Part shown: positions 1 through 9,377 of the stretch, piece by piece | How positions within the stretch are numbered: position 1 is the first letter of the stretch | Layout: every line of letters begins with the position of its first letter | Origin: Atopostipes suicloacalis DSM 15692 | Lineage (GTDB): Bacteria > Bacillota > Bacilli > Lactobacillales > Carnobacteriaceae_A | DNA: 55,865 nt | Assembly: GCF_900129085.1 (NCBI RefSeq) | Contig: NZ_FQUF01000017.1 | Span: forward strand, 1 to 55,865 | Direction of reading: 5' to 3' | Position numbers and translations under genes: made by a program | Notes under the pieces: generated by a model | What the model was told of the DNA's origin: nothing | Seen by the model: only the letters and a program-made list of their open reading frames with translations | The model's database searches: none

Positions 1-115
1 CCGCACACAAAAAGCAAAAAAGTGCGTGTAAAAGTGATCTCCGCACACAAAAAGTAAAAAAGTGTGTGCAGGAGTAGTCTACCGCACACAAAAAGTAAAA
101 AAGTGTATGCAGACG
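1..115. repeat. Tandem hairpin repeat, about 2.8 units of 40-41 bp, cut by the window start
   Basis: Three similar units begin at 1, 41 and 82. Each has a left arm like CCGCACAC, an A-rich loop of about 12-14 nt, and a right arm like GTGTGTGC. The middle unit pairs best (GCACAC with GTGTGC). The array probably continues upstream of the window. Its arms resemble those of the larger array at 9378-9737 (GCACA, A-rich loop, GTGC), so the two may be the same repeat family. No coding function is seen. Confidence 0.8.
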
Positions 116-116
116 T

Positions 117-149
117 AAAAACGCCTTCTTCTATGAGCGTTTTAATAAT
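117..149 (+). terminator. Weak terminator-like hairpin before cdaA
   Basis: AAAACGC and GCGTTTT flank a 12-nt loop and are followed by an AT-rich run. It may end a transcript from an upstream gene outside the window. The stem is short, so the call is tentative. From here to 349 I see only the cdaA promoter region. Confidence 0.4.
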
Positions 150-283
150 TATTTGCAGATACTTTATTTGAATCTAAAGGGGCAGAAGCAGATTTTACCT
201 TTTTATTCTTTCTTTATCGTATTTTGAAATATGGTTTGTGGAGGAATGAGAATATTGGCTTTATTATGAAAAAAACCTTGTTT

Positions 284-315
284 TTGATCGTATTTTTTCA
301 TAGCTATGATATACT
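284..315 (+). promoter_or_regulatory. Likely cdaA promoter
   Basis: TATACT at 310-315 is preceded by TGA, giving an extended -10 element. A TTGATC at 284-289 is a possible but badly spaced -35 (20 bp). This is the only good -10 in the 200 bp upstream of cdaA. Confidence 0.4.
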
Positions 316-349
316 AGGAACACGAGAAAATTAATGAAAGTGGTGCAAC

Positions 350-1216
350 ATGCTTACATGGCTTGAGAACTTTGATGGGGTCAATCTTTGGTCTTGGACA
401 ACACTAGCAAGTGTGGTAGATATTGTCATCGTTGCTTTCTTTATCTATCAATTAATTAAAATTACAAAAGGGACCAGAGCAACAGAATTATTAAAAGGCA
501 TCCTATTTATTATCATTATCAAATTTATTAGCTCTATCTTTCAATTACATACCACTGAATATATTGTTAATTTTATTATTCAATGGTCTGCGATTGCGTT
601 AATTGTTATTTTCCAACCAGAACTGCGTCGAGGGCTCCAACATATTGGCCGAGGTAGTTTATTTTCTATTCGTAAGAAAACAAATCCTGTCGATGAAACT
701 ATTAATGAAATATCAGAAGCAGTTCATTATATGAGTAGACGACATATTGGGGCTCTTATTTCTATCGAAATGGATTCATCGCTTAGTGAATATATCAAAA
801 CGGGGATTCCTTTAGACGCTTTAATTTCGTCAGAAATTATTATTAATGCTTTTATCCCGAATACGCCTTTGCATGATGGCGCAATGATTTTAAAGAATTT
901 TAAAATTGCTTCGGCTGCTAGTTATTTACCGTTATCTGAAAGTGCGGCGATACCTAAAAAATATGGAACAAGACATCGTGCGGCGATCGGTCTTTCTGAA
1001 GAAACGGATGCGATTACGATTGTTGTTTCCGAAGAAACAGGCGATATTAGTATCGCGCACAGAAGTAACCTTATGCCGGAATTATCTGTTGAACAGATGC
1101 AAAATTATCTCACAGAACACTTACAACCAGAAACTGAAGAAAAAGAAACAACAGCCTTTGCGGAACATATCAATAACATAACCGATATGATTCGTAAGGT
1201 TATGAGGGGGGATTAA
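350..1216 (+). CDS. cdaA: Diadenylate cyclase CdaA (DacA)
   Basis: Makes cyclic di-AMP from two ATP at the cytoplasmic membrane. The 288 residues match the family length. Three hydrophobic helices occupy about residues 15-100, then comes the DAC catalytic domain. Both signature motifs are present: DGA at 176-178 and RHR at 208-210. The conserved FQPELRR segment follows the membrane part. The ATG start has only a weak upstream ribosome-binding site. It is followed 1 bp after its stop by the reading frame of its regulator CdaR, and then by glmM, the standard Firmicutes cdaA-cdaR-glmM operon that links c-di-AMP to potassium, osmotic and cell-wall control. Confidence 0.97.
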   Translation: MLTWLENFDGVNLWSWTTLASVVDIVIVAFFIYQLIKITKGTRATELLKGILFIIIIKFISSIFQLHTTEYIVNFIIQWSAIALIVIFQPELRRGLQHIGRGSLFSIRKKTNPVDETINEISEAVHYMSRRHIGALISIEMDSSLSEYIKTGIPLDALISSEIIINAFIPNTPLHDGAMILKNFKIASAASYLPLSESAAIPKKYGTRHRAAIGLSEETDAITIVVSEETGDISIAHRSNLMPELSVEQMQNYLTEHLQPETEEKETTAFAEHINNITDMIRKVMRGD

Positions 1217-1217
1217 T

Positions 1218-2198
1218 ATTAATTTTGAGAATCCTTGGATGAAACGTATATTTTCTATTGCTCTTGCGGTGGGTTTATTTTTATTTGTGAATTACGAAAA
1301 TCAAACACGATTTCGCTCCAATAACCCAACAGATAGTGCAAGTATAAGCGGATCAGAAATTATTACCAATTTACCAATTGAAGTCAATATTGATAGTGAC
1401 CATTTTTTTGTTTCGGGGATTCCTGATTCAGCGACTGTTCGAATCGAGGGGCCACAAGCGGTATTATTCCAAACCGTTGCGACACAAAATTTCACAGTGG
1501 AAACGCCTGATCTAAATGAATTGGGGGAAGGAACCCACCAAATTGAATTACAAGTAAATGGTTTATCCAGTGACTTAACAGCTAGTGTGAGCCCTTCTCG
1601 TGTCACCTTAACCATTGAGGAAAAAAGAGTGGAACAACATGAAATAGCGGTGGAAATTTCTGAAGACTTAAGTCTTGCGGAAGGCTATGAAATTGTAGAA
1701 CCGACTTTATCAAATAACTTAGTCAGCTTAACTGGAGCTGCTTCTACGATGGAAAATATTGATAAAGTCATTGTTGAAATAGCTTCCGATGAAACAAAAA
1801 TTAATGAAGATATTTTGTTGTTAGCTCCTATTCTTGTATTAGATAAAGATGGAAATCCATTGAATGTAAATGCCAATCCAAGTCAAGTGGAAATTCATGC
1901 ACCTGTTGTTCGAACTCAAAAAGAAGTTCCAATTGTTTTAAGAGAAGGATCTGGAAAGGCTTCTGGCTACTCTTATGAGTTGAAGTTAAGTAATTCAGAG
2001 GCTGAATCGGTCACTGTTCGAGGAGAGCCAGATGCGATAGATGAATTACAAAACTTTCCAATTACCGTAGATTTTGATAATATTACAGAGTCAACTTTGG
2101 TGACTGTTCCTATTGAGTCATTACCAGAAGGGATTGAAGAAATTAATAAAGAGAGTGTTGAAGTTTTAATTGATGTAACGAATAATAAAGATAATTAA
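1218..2198 (+). CDS. cdaR: CdaA regulatory protein CdaR (YbbR domains)
   Basis: Membrane-anchored YbbR-domain protein that modulates CdaA. It has one N-terminal membrane helix followed by an extracytoplasmic region built from about three to four YbbR repeats. The first ATG in frame is at 1239, but nothing like a ribosome-binding site sits at the right distance from it. The frame is open back to the cdaA stop. It contains an ATT codon at 1218, about 10 nt after GAGGGGG, which adds the residues NFENPW. An asparagine-proline-tryptophan just before the helix is typical of the family. I therefore place the start at ATT 1218 (326 residues); the conservative alternative is ATG 1239 (319 residues). 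The identity is secure, the start is an inference. Confidence 0.9.
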   Translation: MNFENPWMKRIFSIALAVGLFLFVNYENQTRFRSNNPTDSASISGSEIITNLPIEVNIDSDHFFVSGIPDSATVRIEGPQAVLFQTVATQNFTVETPDLNELGEGTHQIELQVNGLSSDLTASVSPSRVTLTIEEKRVEQHEIAVEISEDLSLAEGYEIVEPTLSNNLVSLTGAASTMENIDKVIVEIASDETKINEDILLLAPILVLDKDGNPLNVNANPSQVEIHAPVVRTQKEVPIVLREGSGKASGYSYELKLSNSEAESVTVRGEPDAIDELQNFPITVDFDNITESTLVTVPIESLPEGIEEINKESVEVLIDVTNNKDN

Positions 2199-2233
2199 AT
2201 TCAAGATGAATTGAAAATAAAGGAGTATTTTAA

Positions 2234-3586
2234 ATGATTAAATTCGGTACGGATGGTGTTAGGGGAGTTGCAAATAGTGAATTAACACCAGAAATGGCAT
2301 TTAAATTAGGACGTTTCGGTGGTTATGTTTTAGCCCAACATATTGAAGAAGACAGACCTCGTGTTCTTGTTGGAAGAGATACAAGAATCAGTGGGCGTAT
2401 GTTGGAATATGCATTAGTAGCCGGTTTATTATCGATTGGAGCAGAAGTATTTCGTTTAGGTGTTATTTCAACACCTGGAGTGGCTTACTTAACGCGCCAA
2501 CAAAACGCGACAGCAGGGATTATGATTTCAGCTTCACATAATCCTGCAGAGGATAACGGTATTAAGTTTTTTGGATCAGATGGTTTCAAACTTTCAGATG
2601 AACAAGAAAGGGAAATTGAAGAATTAGCGAATGCAGCTGGCGATGACTTACCTCGTCCTAGTGCAGACGGAATTGGAAATGCTGAAGAATATAAAGAGAG
2701 TGTTTTAAAATATGTTCAATATCTAAAACAAACTATTTCAGGAGATTTATCAGGAATTAAAGTCGTTTTAGACGCAGCAAATGGTGCAACCAGTCCCATT
2801 GTCAATCGATTATTTGCAGATTTAGAGACCGACTTTTTTGTAGTAGGCGATTCTCCAGATGGGTTAAATATCAATGATGGAGTAGGAAGCACTCATCCAA
2901 AATTAATGGCTGAAACCGTGACTGAAAAAGAAGCGGATGTAGGTCTAGCCTTTGATGGAGATGGTGACCGATTAATCGCAGCCGACGAGAATGGAAATAT
3001 CGTAGACGGGGATAAAATTCTTTATATCTGTGGAAAATACTTGAATGATAATGGTCTCTTAAAAAATTCAACCGTTGTTTCAACAGTAATGAGTAATATT
3101 GGTTTTTATCATGCACTGGAAGAACAAGAGATTAAATCGGTTAAAACAAAAGTAGGCGATCGCTTTGTAGTGGAAGAGATGCGTGAAAATGGCTATAACT
3201 TAGGTGGGGAACAGTCAGGGCACGTAGTGTTTTTAGACCATTCAACCACAGGAGATGGCTTATTAACAGGTATTCAATTGCTTCATGTTCTAAAAGATAC
3301 TGGAAAACCTTTATCAGAATTAGCGGCCGAAGTGACTACATATCCTCAAGAATTAATCAATGTCCGAGTAACAGATAAAGAGGCAGTGATGGAACATCCA
3401 CGTGTTAAAAAAGTCATTGATGAAGTGGAAGAAGAAATGGCTGGAGACGGGCGTGTATTGGTCCGAGCAAGTGGAACAGAGCCTTTATTACGTGTGATGA
3501 CAGAAGCCCCTACTCAAGAAAAAGTTACAGAATACTGTACAAGAATAGCTGATGTTGTCCGGGAAGAATTTGGATTAGAAGATTAG
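2234..3586 (+). CDS. glmM: Phosphoglucosamine mutase GlmM
   Basis: Interconverts glucosamine-6-phosphate and glucosamine-1-phosphate on the way to UDP-GlcNAc and peptidoglycan. The 450 residues have the full four-domain phosphohexomutase layout. The active-site loop ISASHNP carries the phosphorylated Ser101, and the metal-binding loop DGDGDR spans 241-246. The phosphate-binding RASGTEP motif is near the C terminus. An AAAGGAG site precedes the ATG at normal distance. It is the third gene of the cdaA-cdaR-glmM operon; in other Firmicutes the CdaA complex binds GlmM. Confidence 0.97.
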   Translation: MIKFGTDGVRGVANSELTPEMAFKLGRFGGYVLAQHIEEDRPRVLVGRDTRISGRMLEYALVAGLLSIGAEVFRLGVISTPGVAYLTRQQNATAGIMISASHNPAEDNGIKFFGSDGFKLSDEQEREIEELANAAGDDLPRPSADGIGNAEEYKESVLKYVQYLKQTISGDLSGIKVVLDAANGATSPIVNRLFADLETDFFVVGDSPDGLNINDGVGSTHPKLMAETVTEKEADVGLAFDGDGDRLIAADENGNIVDGDKILYICGKYLNDNGLLKNSTVVSTVMSNIGFYHALEEQEIKSVKTKVGDRFVVEEMRENGYNLGGEQSGHVVFLDHSTTGDGLLTGIQLLHVLKDTGKPLSELAAEVTTYPQELINVRVTDKEAVMEHPRVKKVIDEVEEEMAGDGRVLVRASGTEPLLRVMTEAPTQEKVTEYCTRIADVVREEFGLED

Positions 3587-3672
3587 AGAAAAATCGCTTT
3601 AACTTTTTGACTTTATGTCGTCTTTGATCGATTTATTGTAGATGGATATTTTCTTAAAAAGGAGATTGTTAC

Positions 3673-4452
3673 GTGAATTTTATTACACAAGATGTTCTCT
3701 ATACATCAGGAGATATTAAAAGAGAAGCAAAAGCACAGCTACGAGGAAATTGGCGGTCAGCTGTGATTCTTGCGTTAATTCCCAGTTTATTTTCAGTCTT
3801 TTTTGTTGGAACGACCGCTCGGGATCCAATGAATCAAACATTAATTGCAGATTTAGTAGATGTATTTTTGAATATTATTCATACCTTTTTACTTCTTGGT
3901 GTGAGTTTTACATTTTTAGATTTTATTCGTCAGCGAATTGAATTTATTGATCCGCTTCAAGGAGTTATCAAAGCGTTTCGCAAAAAATATTTTACAAATT
4001 TATTATTGATTAAAGTAACCAAGTATTTTTATATTTTTCTATGGTCACTTCTTTTACTTGTTCCGGGGATTCTTAAAGCTTATTCTTATTCACAAGCTGA
4101 ATATATCTATAAAGATATTGTGGATCGAACAGGTGTACAACCGACTGCGAAAGAATGTATGCGAGAAAGTGAACGTTTAATGAAAGGATATCGTTTAGAT
4201 TTATTTACCCTTCACCTTAGTTTTATTGGCTGGTATTTTCTCGGATTTTTGACGATCGGTGTTTTATTTATTTGGTTGAATCCTTATACTTCAATGGCTT
4301 ATACTGTTTTCTATGAAAATATTGCGGGTTCTATGTATATGTCTAGCGCAGATGAAGAACAAACAAGAGATAAAAATTATCGGGAACCGTCCGATCCTTA
4401 TGAAGAGGTTGGACAAAATCCCGATGATTTCAGAGATTTTGAAGATTTTTAG
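3673..4452 (+). CDS. DUF975 family integral membrane protein
   Basis: A 259-residue protein with about four to five hydrophobic helices. It has the DUF975 features LVPGI...AYSYSQAEYI and GW(Y)FLGFLTIG. The C-terminal tail of about 40 residues is acidic and charged. The function of the family is unknown. The start is GTG at 3673, chosen because AAGGAG lies 8 nt upstream. It follows glmM by 86 bp with no clear terminator, so it may be co-transcribed, and it ends in a strong terminator. Confidence 0.8.
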   Translation: MNFITQDVLYTSGDIKREAKAQLRGNWRSAVILALIPSLFSVFFVGTTARDPMNQTLIADLVDVFLNIIHTFLLLGVSFTFLDFIRQRIEFIDPLQGVIKAFRKKYFTNLLLIKVTKYFYIFLWSLLLLVPGILKAYSYSQAEYIYKDIVDRTGVQPTAKECMRESERLMKGYRLDLFTLHLSFIGWYFLGFLTIGVLFIWLNPYTSMAYTVFYENIAGSMYMSSADEEQTRDKNYREPSDPYEEVGQNPDDFRDFEDF

Positions 4453-4459
4453 AGCATGA

Positions 4460-4498
4460 AAAAAGCGTGAACCGCATTAAAGGGTTCACGCTTTTTTT
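4460..4498 (+). terminator. Rho-independent terminator after the DUF975 gene
   Basis: AAAAGCGTGAACC pairs with GGTTCACGCTTTT across an 8-nt loop and ends in a T run. It lies between convergent genes and has A and T runs on either side, so it can work in both directions. Confidence 0.9.
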
Positions 4499-4558
4499 AC
4501 TTATTTTCAATTAAGAATACACTTACATCGCTTAAGATGATACAATTGTATACGTGAA

Positions 4559-5269
4559 TTAATTCCTTCTTCTGTTGCCGCCGCCGAAAAGTAAAAAGAG
4601 ACGGAAGACATTTAAGAAAGAAGCAATAGCTGCAGCAACATACGTTAAAGCAGCTGCACGTAAGACTTTATTTGCACCTTCTAATTCATCTCCAACCAAA
4701 ATTTGCTCTGCTTCCAAAATAGATAAAGCGCGGTTAGAAGCATTGAGCTCAACAGGTAAGGTCACAATTTGGAAGATAAAAGTCAATGAAAATAAGATTA
4801 ATCCAAGATTAATTAAGGTTTGACCAGCTCCAGGACCGATAATAGCACCTACTAATAAAATAGGAAAAGCAGCCGTTTGACCGATATTGGTAATGGGAAC
4901 TAACGCACTACGCAAACGTAAATAAATATAATTATCACGATCTTGTAAAGCATGTCCCGCCTCGTGAGCAGCAACTCCAATCGCTGCAACGGATGTTGAG
5001 TCGTTAGTCGCATCAGATAGACGCAAGACTTTATTATTGGAATCGTAATGATCGGTTAAGTTGCCAGGAACCCGCTCAATTTCCACATTTTCTAAATTAG
5101 CATAATCAAGAATATAACGCGTGATTTCAGAGGCATTATAACCAAGTTTTGTATGCACGTCACTATAGCGATTAAATGTGCTCTGTACATAACTAGAAGC
5201 TAATCCAGAAATAGCTAAACCAATAATTACGAGTATATAGGTTGAATCAAAGTAAAAAGGATAAAACAT
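4559..5269 (-). CDS. YugP-like zinc metallopeptidase (membrane)
   Basis: A 236-residue predicted membrane-bound zinc peptidase of the YugP family (Zn_peptidase_2). It has an N-terminal membrane helix, a central soluble part with the zinc motif HEAGH at 102-106, and two or three hydrophobic segments towards the C terminus. GAAGGAG lies about 10 nt before the ATG. It stands alone on the minus strand between the cdaA operon and galK. The substrate is unknown; the proteolytic role rests on family membership and the intact HExxH motif. Confidence 0.88.
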   Translation of the reverse strand: MFYPFYFDSTYILVIIGLAISGLASSYVQSTFNRYSDVHTKLGYNASEITRYILDYANLENVEIERVPGNLTDHYDSNNKVLRLSDATNDSTSVAAIGVAAHEAGHALQDRDNYIYLRLRSALVPITNIGQTAAFPILLVGAIIGPGAGQTLINLGLILFSLTFIFQIVTLPVELNASNRALSILEAEQILVGDELEGANKVLRAAALTYVAAAIASFLNVFRLFLLFGGGNRRRN

Positions 5270-5421
5270 AATGAAATCAACTCCTTCTCATATTTAATAA
5301 ATTGAATAATTTCTTACATTTGTACCCATTATAGCACAGACCTAAGAATAGAAAATGAGTTTAGTTTGAATAAAGTATTAACAATTTTTATAAAAAGGAT
5401 ATTTTAGAAAGGACTATTGAT

Positions 5422-6588
5422 ATGAATCACACAAAAGATTTACTCCAACGTTTCGAAGATATTTATGGTTATCCAACAGAAAATCTCTACTTCTCGCCGG
5501 GGCGAATTAATCTAATTGGCGAACACACTGACTATAATGGAGGAAAAGTTTTCCCATGTGCAATCACTATGGGAACTTATGCAGTAGTAGCGCCACGAGA
5601 AGATAAGATGGTTTATGCTTTTTCCGATAATTTACCAGAATTAGGAACTTTTTCTTTCTCTTTAGAAGGTATTGTCTATGAAAAAGAGAGTAGCTGGACA
5701 AATTATATAAAGGGAATGCTATTATACATCCAAGAAAAATTGGGTAATTTCTCGCATGGTTTTGACCTCTTCATTTATGGAACGATACCAAATGGCGCAT
5801 CCTTATCTTCATCCGCTTCTTTAGAAGTACTGACGGGCGTTATCGCCAATGACTTATATCAAGCGAACTTAAGTGGAGAGACCATTGCAAAACTTGGAAT
5901 GCGGGTTGAAAACAAGTTTCTAAATTTAAATTCAGGAATTATGGATCAATTTATTATAGCAAATGCCAAAAAAGGGCATGCTTTATTATTAGATACAAAT
6001 ACGTTAGAATATGAACAAATTCCTTTAAACCTACCGGATCATAAAATTATTATTATGAATTCTCTCACTCGTCGAGAATTAGTCGATTCCGAATATAATA
6101 CACGCCGCGAACAATGCGAGGAAGCTTTAGAAATGTTACAAAAAGTTGTTTCTATTTCAAGCTTAGGAGACCTTTCTGAAAGCGAGTTTGAAAAATATAA
6201 ATATGCGATTACAGATTCTGTGGTTGCCCGTCGAGCTAAACATGCGGTATATGAAAACGTACGAACAGAAAAAGCAGCCGAAGCATTGAAAAATAATCAA
6301 CTAGAAGCTTTTGGGCAATTAATGAATGAATCACATCTTTCATTGCATAAAGATTATGAAGTTACTGTTAAAGAAACAGATTTCCTCGTGCGTTCTGCTT
6401 GGAAACAAGAAGGTGTCCTTGGTGCACGTATGACCGGTGGTGGTTTCGGAGGTTGCTGTATTGCGATTGTCGAAAATGACGAAGTAGATGCATTTATAGA
6501 CCATGTGGGTGCAGATTATGAAGAAGAATTTGATTTTGCACCAGAATTTTATATTGCGGAAACAGAAGACGGCGCACAAAAAATTTAA
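5422..6588 (+). CDS. galK: Galactokinase GalK
   Basis: Phosphorylates alpha-D-galactose to galactose-1-phosphate with ATP, the first step of the Leloir pathway. The 388 residues show all GHMP-kinase motifs. These are the galactokinase signature GRINLIGEHTDYNGG at 27-41, the ATP loop PNGASLSSSASLE, and the C-terminal MTGGGFGGC. AGAAAGGA precedes the ATG. It forms an operon with galT 21 bp downstream and an SGNH hydrolase. galE and galM are not in the window. No convincing CcpA site was found upstream. Confidence 0.96.
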   Translation: MNHTKDLLQRFEDIYGYPTENLYFSPGRINLIGEHTDYNGGKVFPCAITMGTYAVVAPREDKMVYAFSDNLPELGTFSFSLEGIVYEKESSWTNYIKGMLLYIQEKLGNFSHGFDLFIYGTIPNGASLSSSASLEVLTGVIANDLYQANLSGETIAKLGMRVENKFLNLNSGIMDQFIIANAKKGHALLLDTNTLEYEQIPLNLPDHKIIIMNSLTRRELVDSEYNTRREQCEEALEMLQKVVSISSLGDLSESEFEKYKYAITDSVVARRAKHAVYENVRTEKAAEALKNNQLEAFGQLMNESHLSLHKDYEVTVKETDFLVRSAWKQEGVLGARMTGGGFGGCCIAIVENDEVDAFIDHVGADYEEEFDFAPEFYIAETEDGAQKI

Positions 6589-6609
6589 GGATGAAAATGG
6601 AGCGTAGAA

Positions 6610-8106
6610 ATGAACATTAATCAATTAATTACAGGATTTATTCAAAAGAGTTTAAGCATTGGCGATTTAAACCCATTGGATGAGTATTATATAACGAACC
6701 GTTTGCTAGATCTTTTGCAAGTAGAAAGTTATGAAAAATCAAAAGATCTAACCGACTTGCCAAAATCTCGTTTAAAAATTTTAGATGAGCTAGTTGAATA
6801 TGCAGTAGCAGAAGGAATCATTGAAGATTTAGCAGCTACTCGGGATGTATTGTCTTCTAAAATTATGGATCTAGTGACATTACGCCCATCGGAAGTGAAC
6901 CAAATATTCTGGGAAGATTACCAAACGGCTCCTAAGTTAGCAACGGACAACTTTTTTGAAATGAGTAAACGTAATAACTATATTAAGACACGGGAGATTG
7001 CTCAAAATATTGCATTTACATATACTCATGAAGAATATGGTGAAATCCAAATAACCATTAATTTATCAAAACCAGAAAAAGATCCAAAAGAAATTGCATT
7101 AGCGTTAGAAAATAAAAAAGCTTTAAACTATCCAGCAAATGCTTTGGTTGTCGAAAATGAAGGATTTAATGGAAATCTCACCCATCCTGGACGAACGAAT
7201 CATCGAATTATTCGAATGGACTTAAATGGAGACGAATGGGGCTTTCAATATTCTCCTTATGCTTATTATAATGAACATTCCATCTTTTTAGCGATTGAAC
7301 ACCGCCCAATGGATGTTGGTATTCATGCCATTGATAATTTGCTTGAGATCATCACCCAATTTCCCCATTATTTTGTAGGTTCTAATGCGGGGCTACCTAT
7401 TGTTGGCGGATCTATTTTAAGTCATGACCATTATCAAGGAGGACGTCATCATTTTCCAATTCAAGATGCACCCTATGTCTATGAATTTGAAATGGCCGAA
7501 ACACCAAATGTTGAAGCTGGTATCTTAAAATGGCCCATGTCAGCCATCCGTTTACGAGGTAAAGATTCAAAAGAAGTGGCTCAAGCAGCCGGTAAGATCA
7601 TGAAAGCTTGGGAAAATTATTCGGATGAGTCTGTCGGTATTCATGCCTATACGGAACAAACGCCTCACAATGCGGTAACACCTATTGCTCGTAGAAATGG
7701 TGACTTGTATGAGTTAGATGTGGTCCTTAGAAATAATCGAACGTCAGAAGAATATCCAGATGGAATCTTCCATCCATATCCTCATGTACAACATATCAAA
7801 AAAGAAAATATCGGTTTGATTGAAGTGATGGGGCTAGCAATTTTGCCTCCACGTTTGAAAGATGAACTTTATGAAGTTGAAGAATTCCTTCTAGGAAAAC
7901 GCGAAAAAGTGGCAGCTATTCATCAAGAATGGGCCAATCAATTAAAAGAAGCAAACCAAGAAGTTACTGAAGAACATGCAAAACAGATTGTTCAAGCAGG
8001 CGTAGCGGAAGTCTTTTTAGAAGTACTAGAAAATGCGGGAGTCTTTAAAACAGACGAAGAAGGACAAGCAGCCTTTATTCAATTTATTGAAAAAACATTA
8101 ATATAA
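6610..8106 (+). CDS. galT: UDP-glucose--hexose-1-phosphate uridylyltransferase GalT, class II
   Basis: Transfers UMP from UDP-glucose to galactose-1-phosphate. At 498 residues it belongs to the long Firmicutes class II GalT family rather than the roughly 350-residue E. coli type. Family segments such as LSHDHYQGGRHHFP and the NAVTPIARR region are present. It lies 21 bp after galK and 14 bp before the SGNH hydrolase start, so the three genes are probably one transcript. Confidence 0.95.
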   Translation: MNINQLITGFIQKSLSIGDLNPLDEYYITNRLLDLLQVESYEKSKDLTDLPKSRLKILDELVEYAVAEGIIEDLAATRDVLSSKIMDLVTLRPSEVNQIFWEDYQTAPKLATDNFFEMSKRNNYIKTREIAQNIAFTYTHEEYGEIQITINLSKPEKDPKEIALALENKKALNYPANALVVENEGFNGNLTHPGRTNHRIIRMDLNGDEWGFQYSPYAYYNEHSIFLAIEHRPMDVGIHAIDNLLEIITQFPHYFVGSNAGLPIVGGSILSHDHYQGGRHHFPIQDAPYVYEFEMAETPNVEAGILKWPMSAIRLRGKDSKEVAQAAGKIMKAWENYSDESVGIHAYTEQTPHNAVTPIARRNGDLYELDVVLRNNRTSEEYPDGIFHPYPHVQHIKKENIGLIEVMGLAILPPRLKDELYEVEEFLLGKREKVAAIHQEWANQLKEANQEVTEEHAKQIVQAGVAEVFLEVLENAGVFKTDEEGQAAFIQFIEKTLI

Positions 8107-8120
8107 AAATGGTGAATAAA

Positions 8121-8813
8121 ATGGATAAACAAGAATTATTAAATCAAGATATCGATAGTAAACGACGTACAGAACAAATAAAAATTGAACCAAATAATAC
8201 CATCCTATTTATTGGTGACAGTATCACCGACGTGAATCGAGATCGTGAAATCGATGAGGATTTAGGACATGGTTATCCCACTTTAGTAGCGGCTCACTTA
8301 CTGCATAAATACCCAAATTATGATTTAAAGATATTAAATCGGGGGATTAGTGGCGATAAAGTGAGCGATTTAAAGAAGCGGTGGGAACAAGACTGTTTAG
8401 AATTAAATCCTGACGTGGTGTCTATTTTAATTGGTATTAATGATGTTTGGAGCACCATGGATGCTGGATTAGGAGAGACCGAAGACGATTTACAAGAATT
8501 TGAAGATCATTATCGTTATTTATTAAAATCATTAGCACAAAGAACAGATGCCCGCGTTGTTTTAATGGAACCTTTTGTTCTCCCTTATCCAAGAGATCGT
8601 CAAAATTGGCGTGCTCATTTAGATCCTAGAATTGAAATCGTTCGTCGCCTAGCCAATGATTACCATGCTGCATTTATTCCTTTAGACGGAACGTTGAATG
8701 CCAAAGGAATTGAGAACGATTTTCAAACCTATACTGGAGACGATGGAGTACATCCCACATTAACGGGTCATGCTTTAATTGCGGATGCATGGCTTCATCA
8801 TCTAGACCTATAA
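8121..8813 (+). CDS. SGNH/GDSL-family esterase or acylhydrolase
   Basis: Predicted cytoplasmic ester hydrolase of the SGNH superfamily, with no signal peptide. Block I is FIGDSITD with the nucleophilic Ser, block III is IGINDVW, and block V is DGVHPTLTGH with the catalytic Asp and His. The ATG at 8121 is preferred (230 residues) because GGTGA sits 5 nt before it. An in-frame ATG at 8109 would add four residues but has no site of its own. It follows galT by 14 bp, so its substrate may be an acylated sugar; that is inference from position only. Confidence 0.85.
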   Translation: MDKQELLNQDIDSKRRTEQIKIEPNNTILFIGDSITDVNRDREIDEDLGHGYPTLVAAHLLHKYPNYDLKILNRGISGDKVSDLKKRWEQDCLELNPDVVSILIGINDVWSTMDAGLGETEDDLQEFEDHYRYLLKSLAQRTDARVVLMEPFVLPYPRDRQNWRAHLDPRIEIVRRLANDYHAAFIPLDGTLNAKGIENDFQTYTGDDGVHPTLTGHALIADAWLHHLDL

Positions 8814-8842
8814 ATGTTTAGGTTAAAGCATGTAAATATATG

Positions 8843-8884
8843 AAAAGAGAGAATACAGATTTAATTTTCTGTATTCTCTCTTTT
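8843..8884 (+). terminator. Terminator of the gal operon
   Basis: A perfect 17-bp inverted repeat, AAAAGAGAGAATACAGA paired with its complement, has an 8-nt loop and ends in T residues. Confidence 0.93.
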
Positions 8885-8916
8885 AAATTTTAATTATTTT
8901 TTAAATGAAAAATACA

Positions 8917-8963
8917 AAAAGAAGGTTCCTATAATCAACAAAAAATTGTAGGAACCTTCTTTT
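8917..8963 (-). terminator. Probable terminator of the tRNA-Lys transcript
   Basis: A perfect 15-bp inverted repeat (AAAAGAAGGTTCCTA and its complement) surrounds a 17-nt loop. Read on the minus strand it ends in a T run and lies downstream of the tRNA. It may be bidirectional and back up the gal terminator 33 bp away. Confidence 0.8.
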
Positions 8964-9089
8964 ATGATATAAAAAGTGTTTAGATAAAATCTAAATACTT
9001 GGTATTCCAAAAAAACAGATTATTTTTTAATTGCTTAAATGCTAATTTAGCGCTGTTTATTTCGTGTTATGGAACTTAATAATTAATTA

Positions 9090-9162
9090 TGGACCGCAAG
9101 GGGATTGAACCCTTGACCCACGGATTAAGAGTCCGTTGCTCTACCGACTGAGCTAGCGGTCC
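9090..9162 (-). tRNA. tRNA-Lys, anticodon CUU
   Basis: On the minus strand a full cloverleaf can be drawn. The acceptor stem is GGACCGC with GCGGTCC, the D stem GCTC with GAGC, and the anticodon stem ACGGA with TCCGT around loop CTCTTAA. The T arm contains GGTTCAATC. The anticodon CTT reads lysine codon AAG. The discriminator base is A and the 3' CCA is not encoded. Confidence 0.96.
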
Positions 9163-9377
9163 TTTGTGTGTCGTTGATTAACTTCATGACAACTGTTAAA
9201 TATTATAACGCTGCTTAGAAAAAATGTAAAGAGATAAATTTGTGTGTATCGAATTTTTCTTGTGGAGAGTGTTTTGACTCCTTTTTGTTCCCAGAATTTA
9301 ATTTCCTTAGGCTTTACTTTCATTAAACTTTTCTAGCCACTTTAAAAGAGTCCTAAAAGTACCGTGGCGATGTCCAT
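9163..9377. other. Gene-less stretch between tRNA-Lys and the repeat array
   Basis: The tRNA promoter must lie in the first part of this stretch, read on the minus strand. A short minus-strand frame ends at 9307 but runs into the repeats and has no recognisable product. Nothing else can be supported. Confidence 0.4.
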
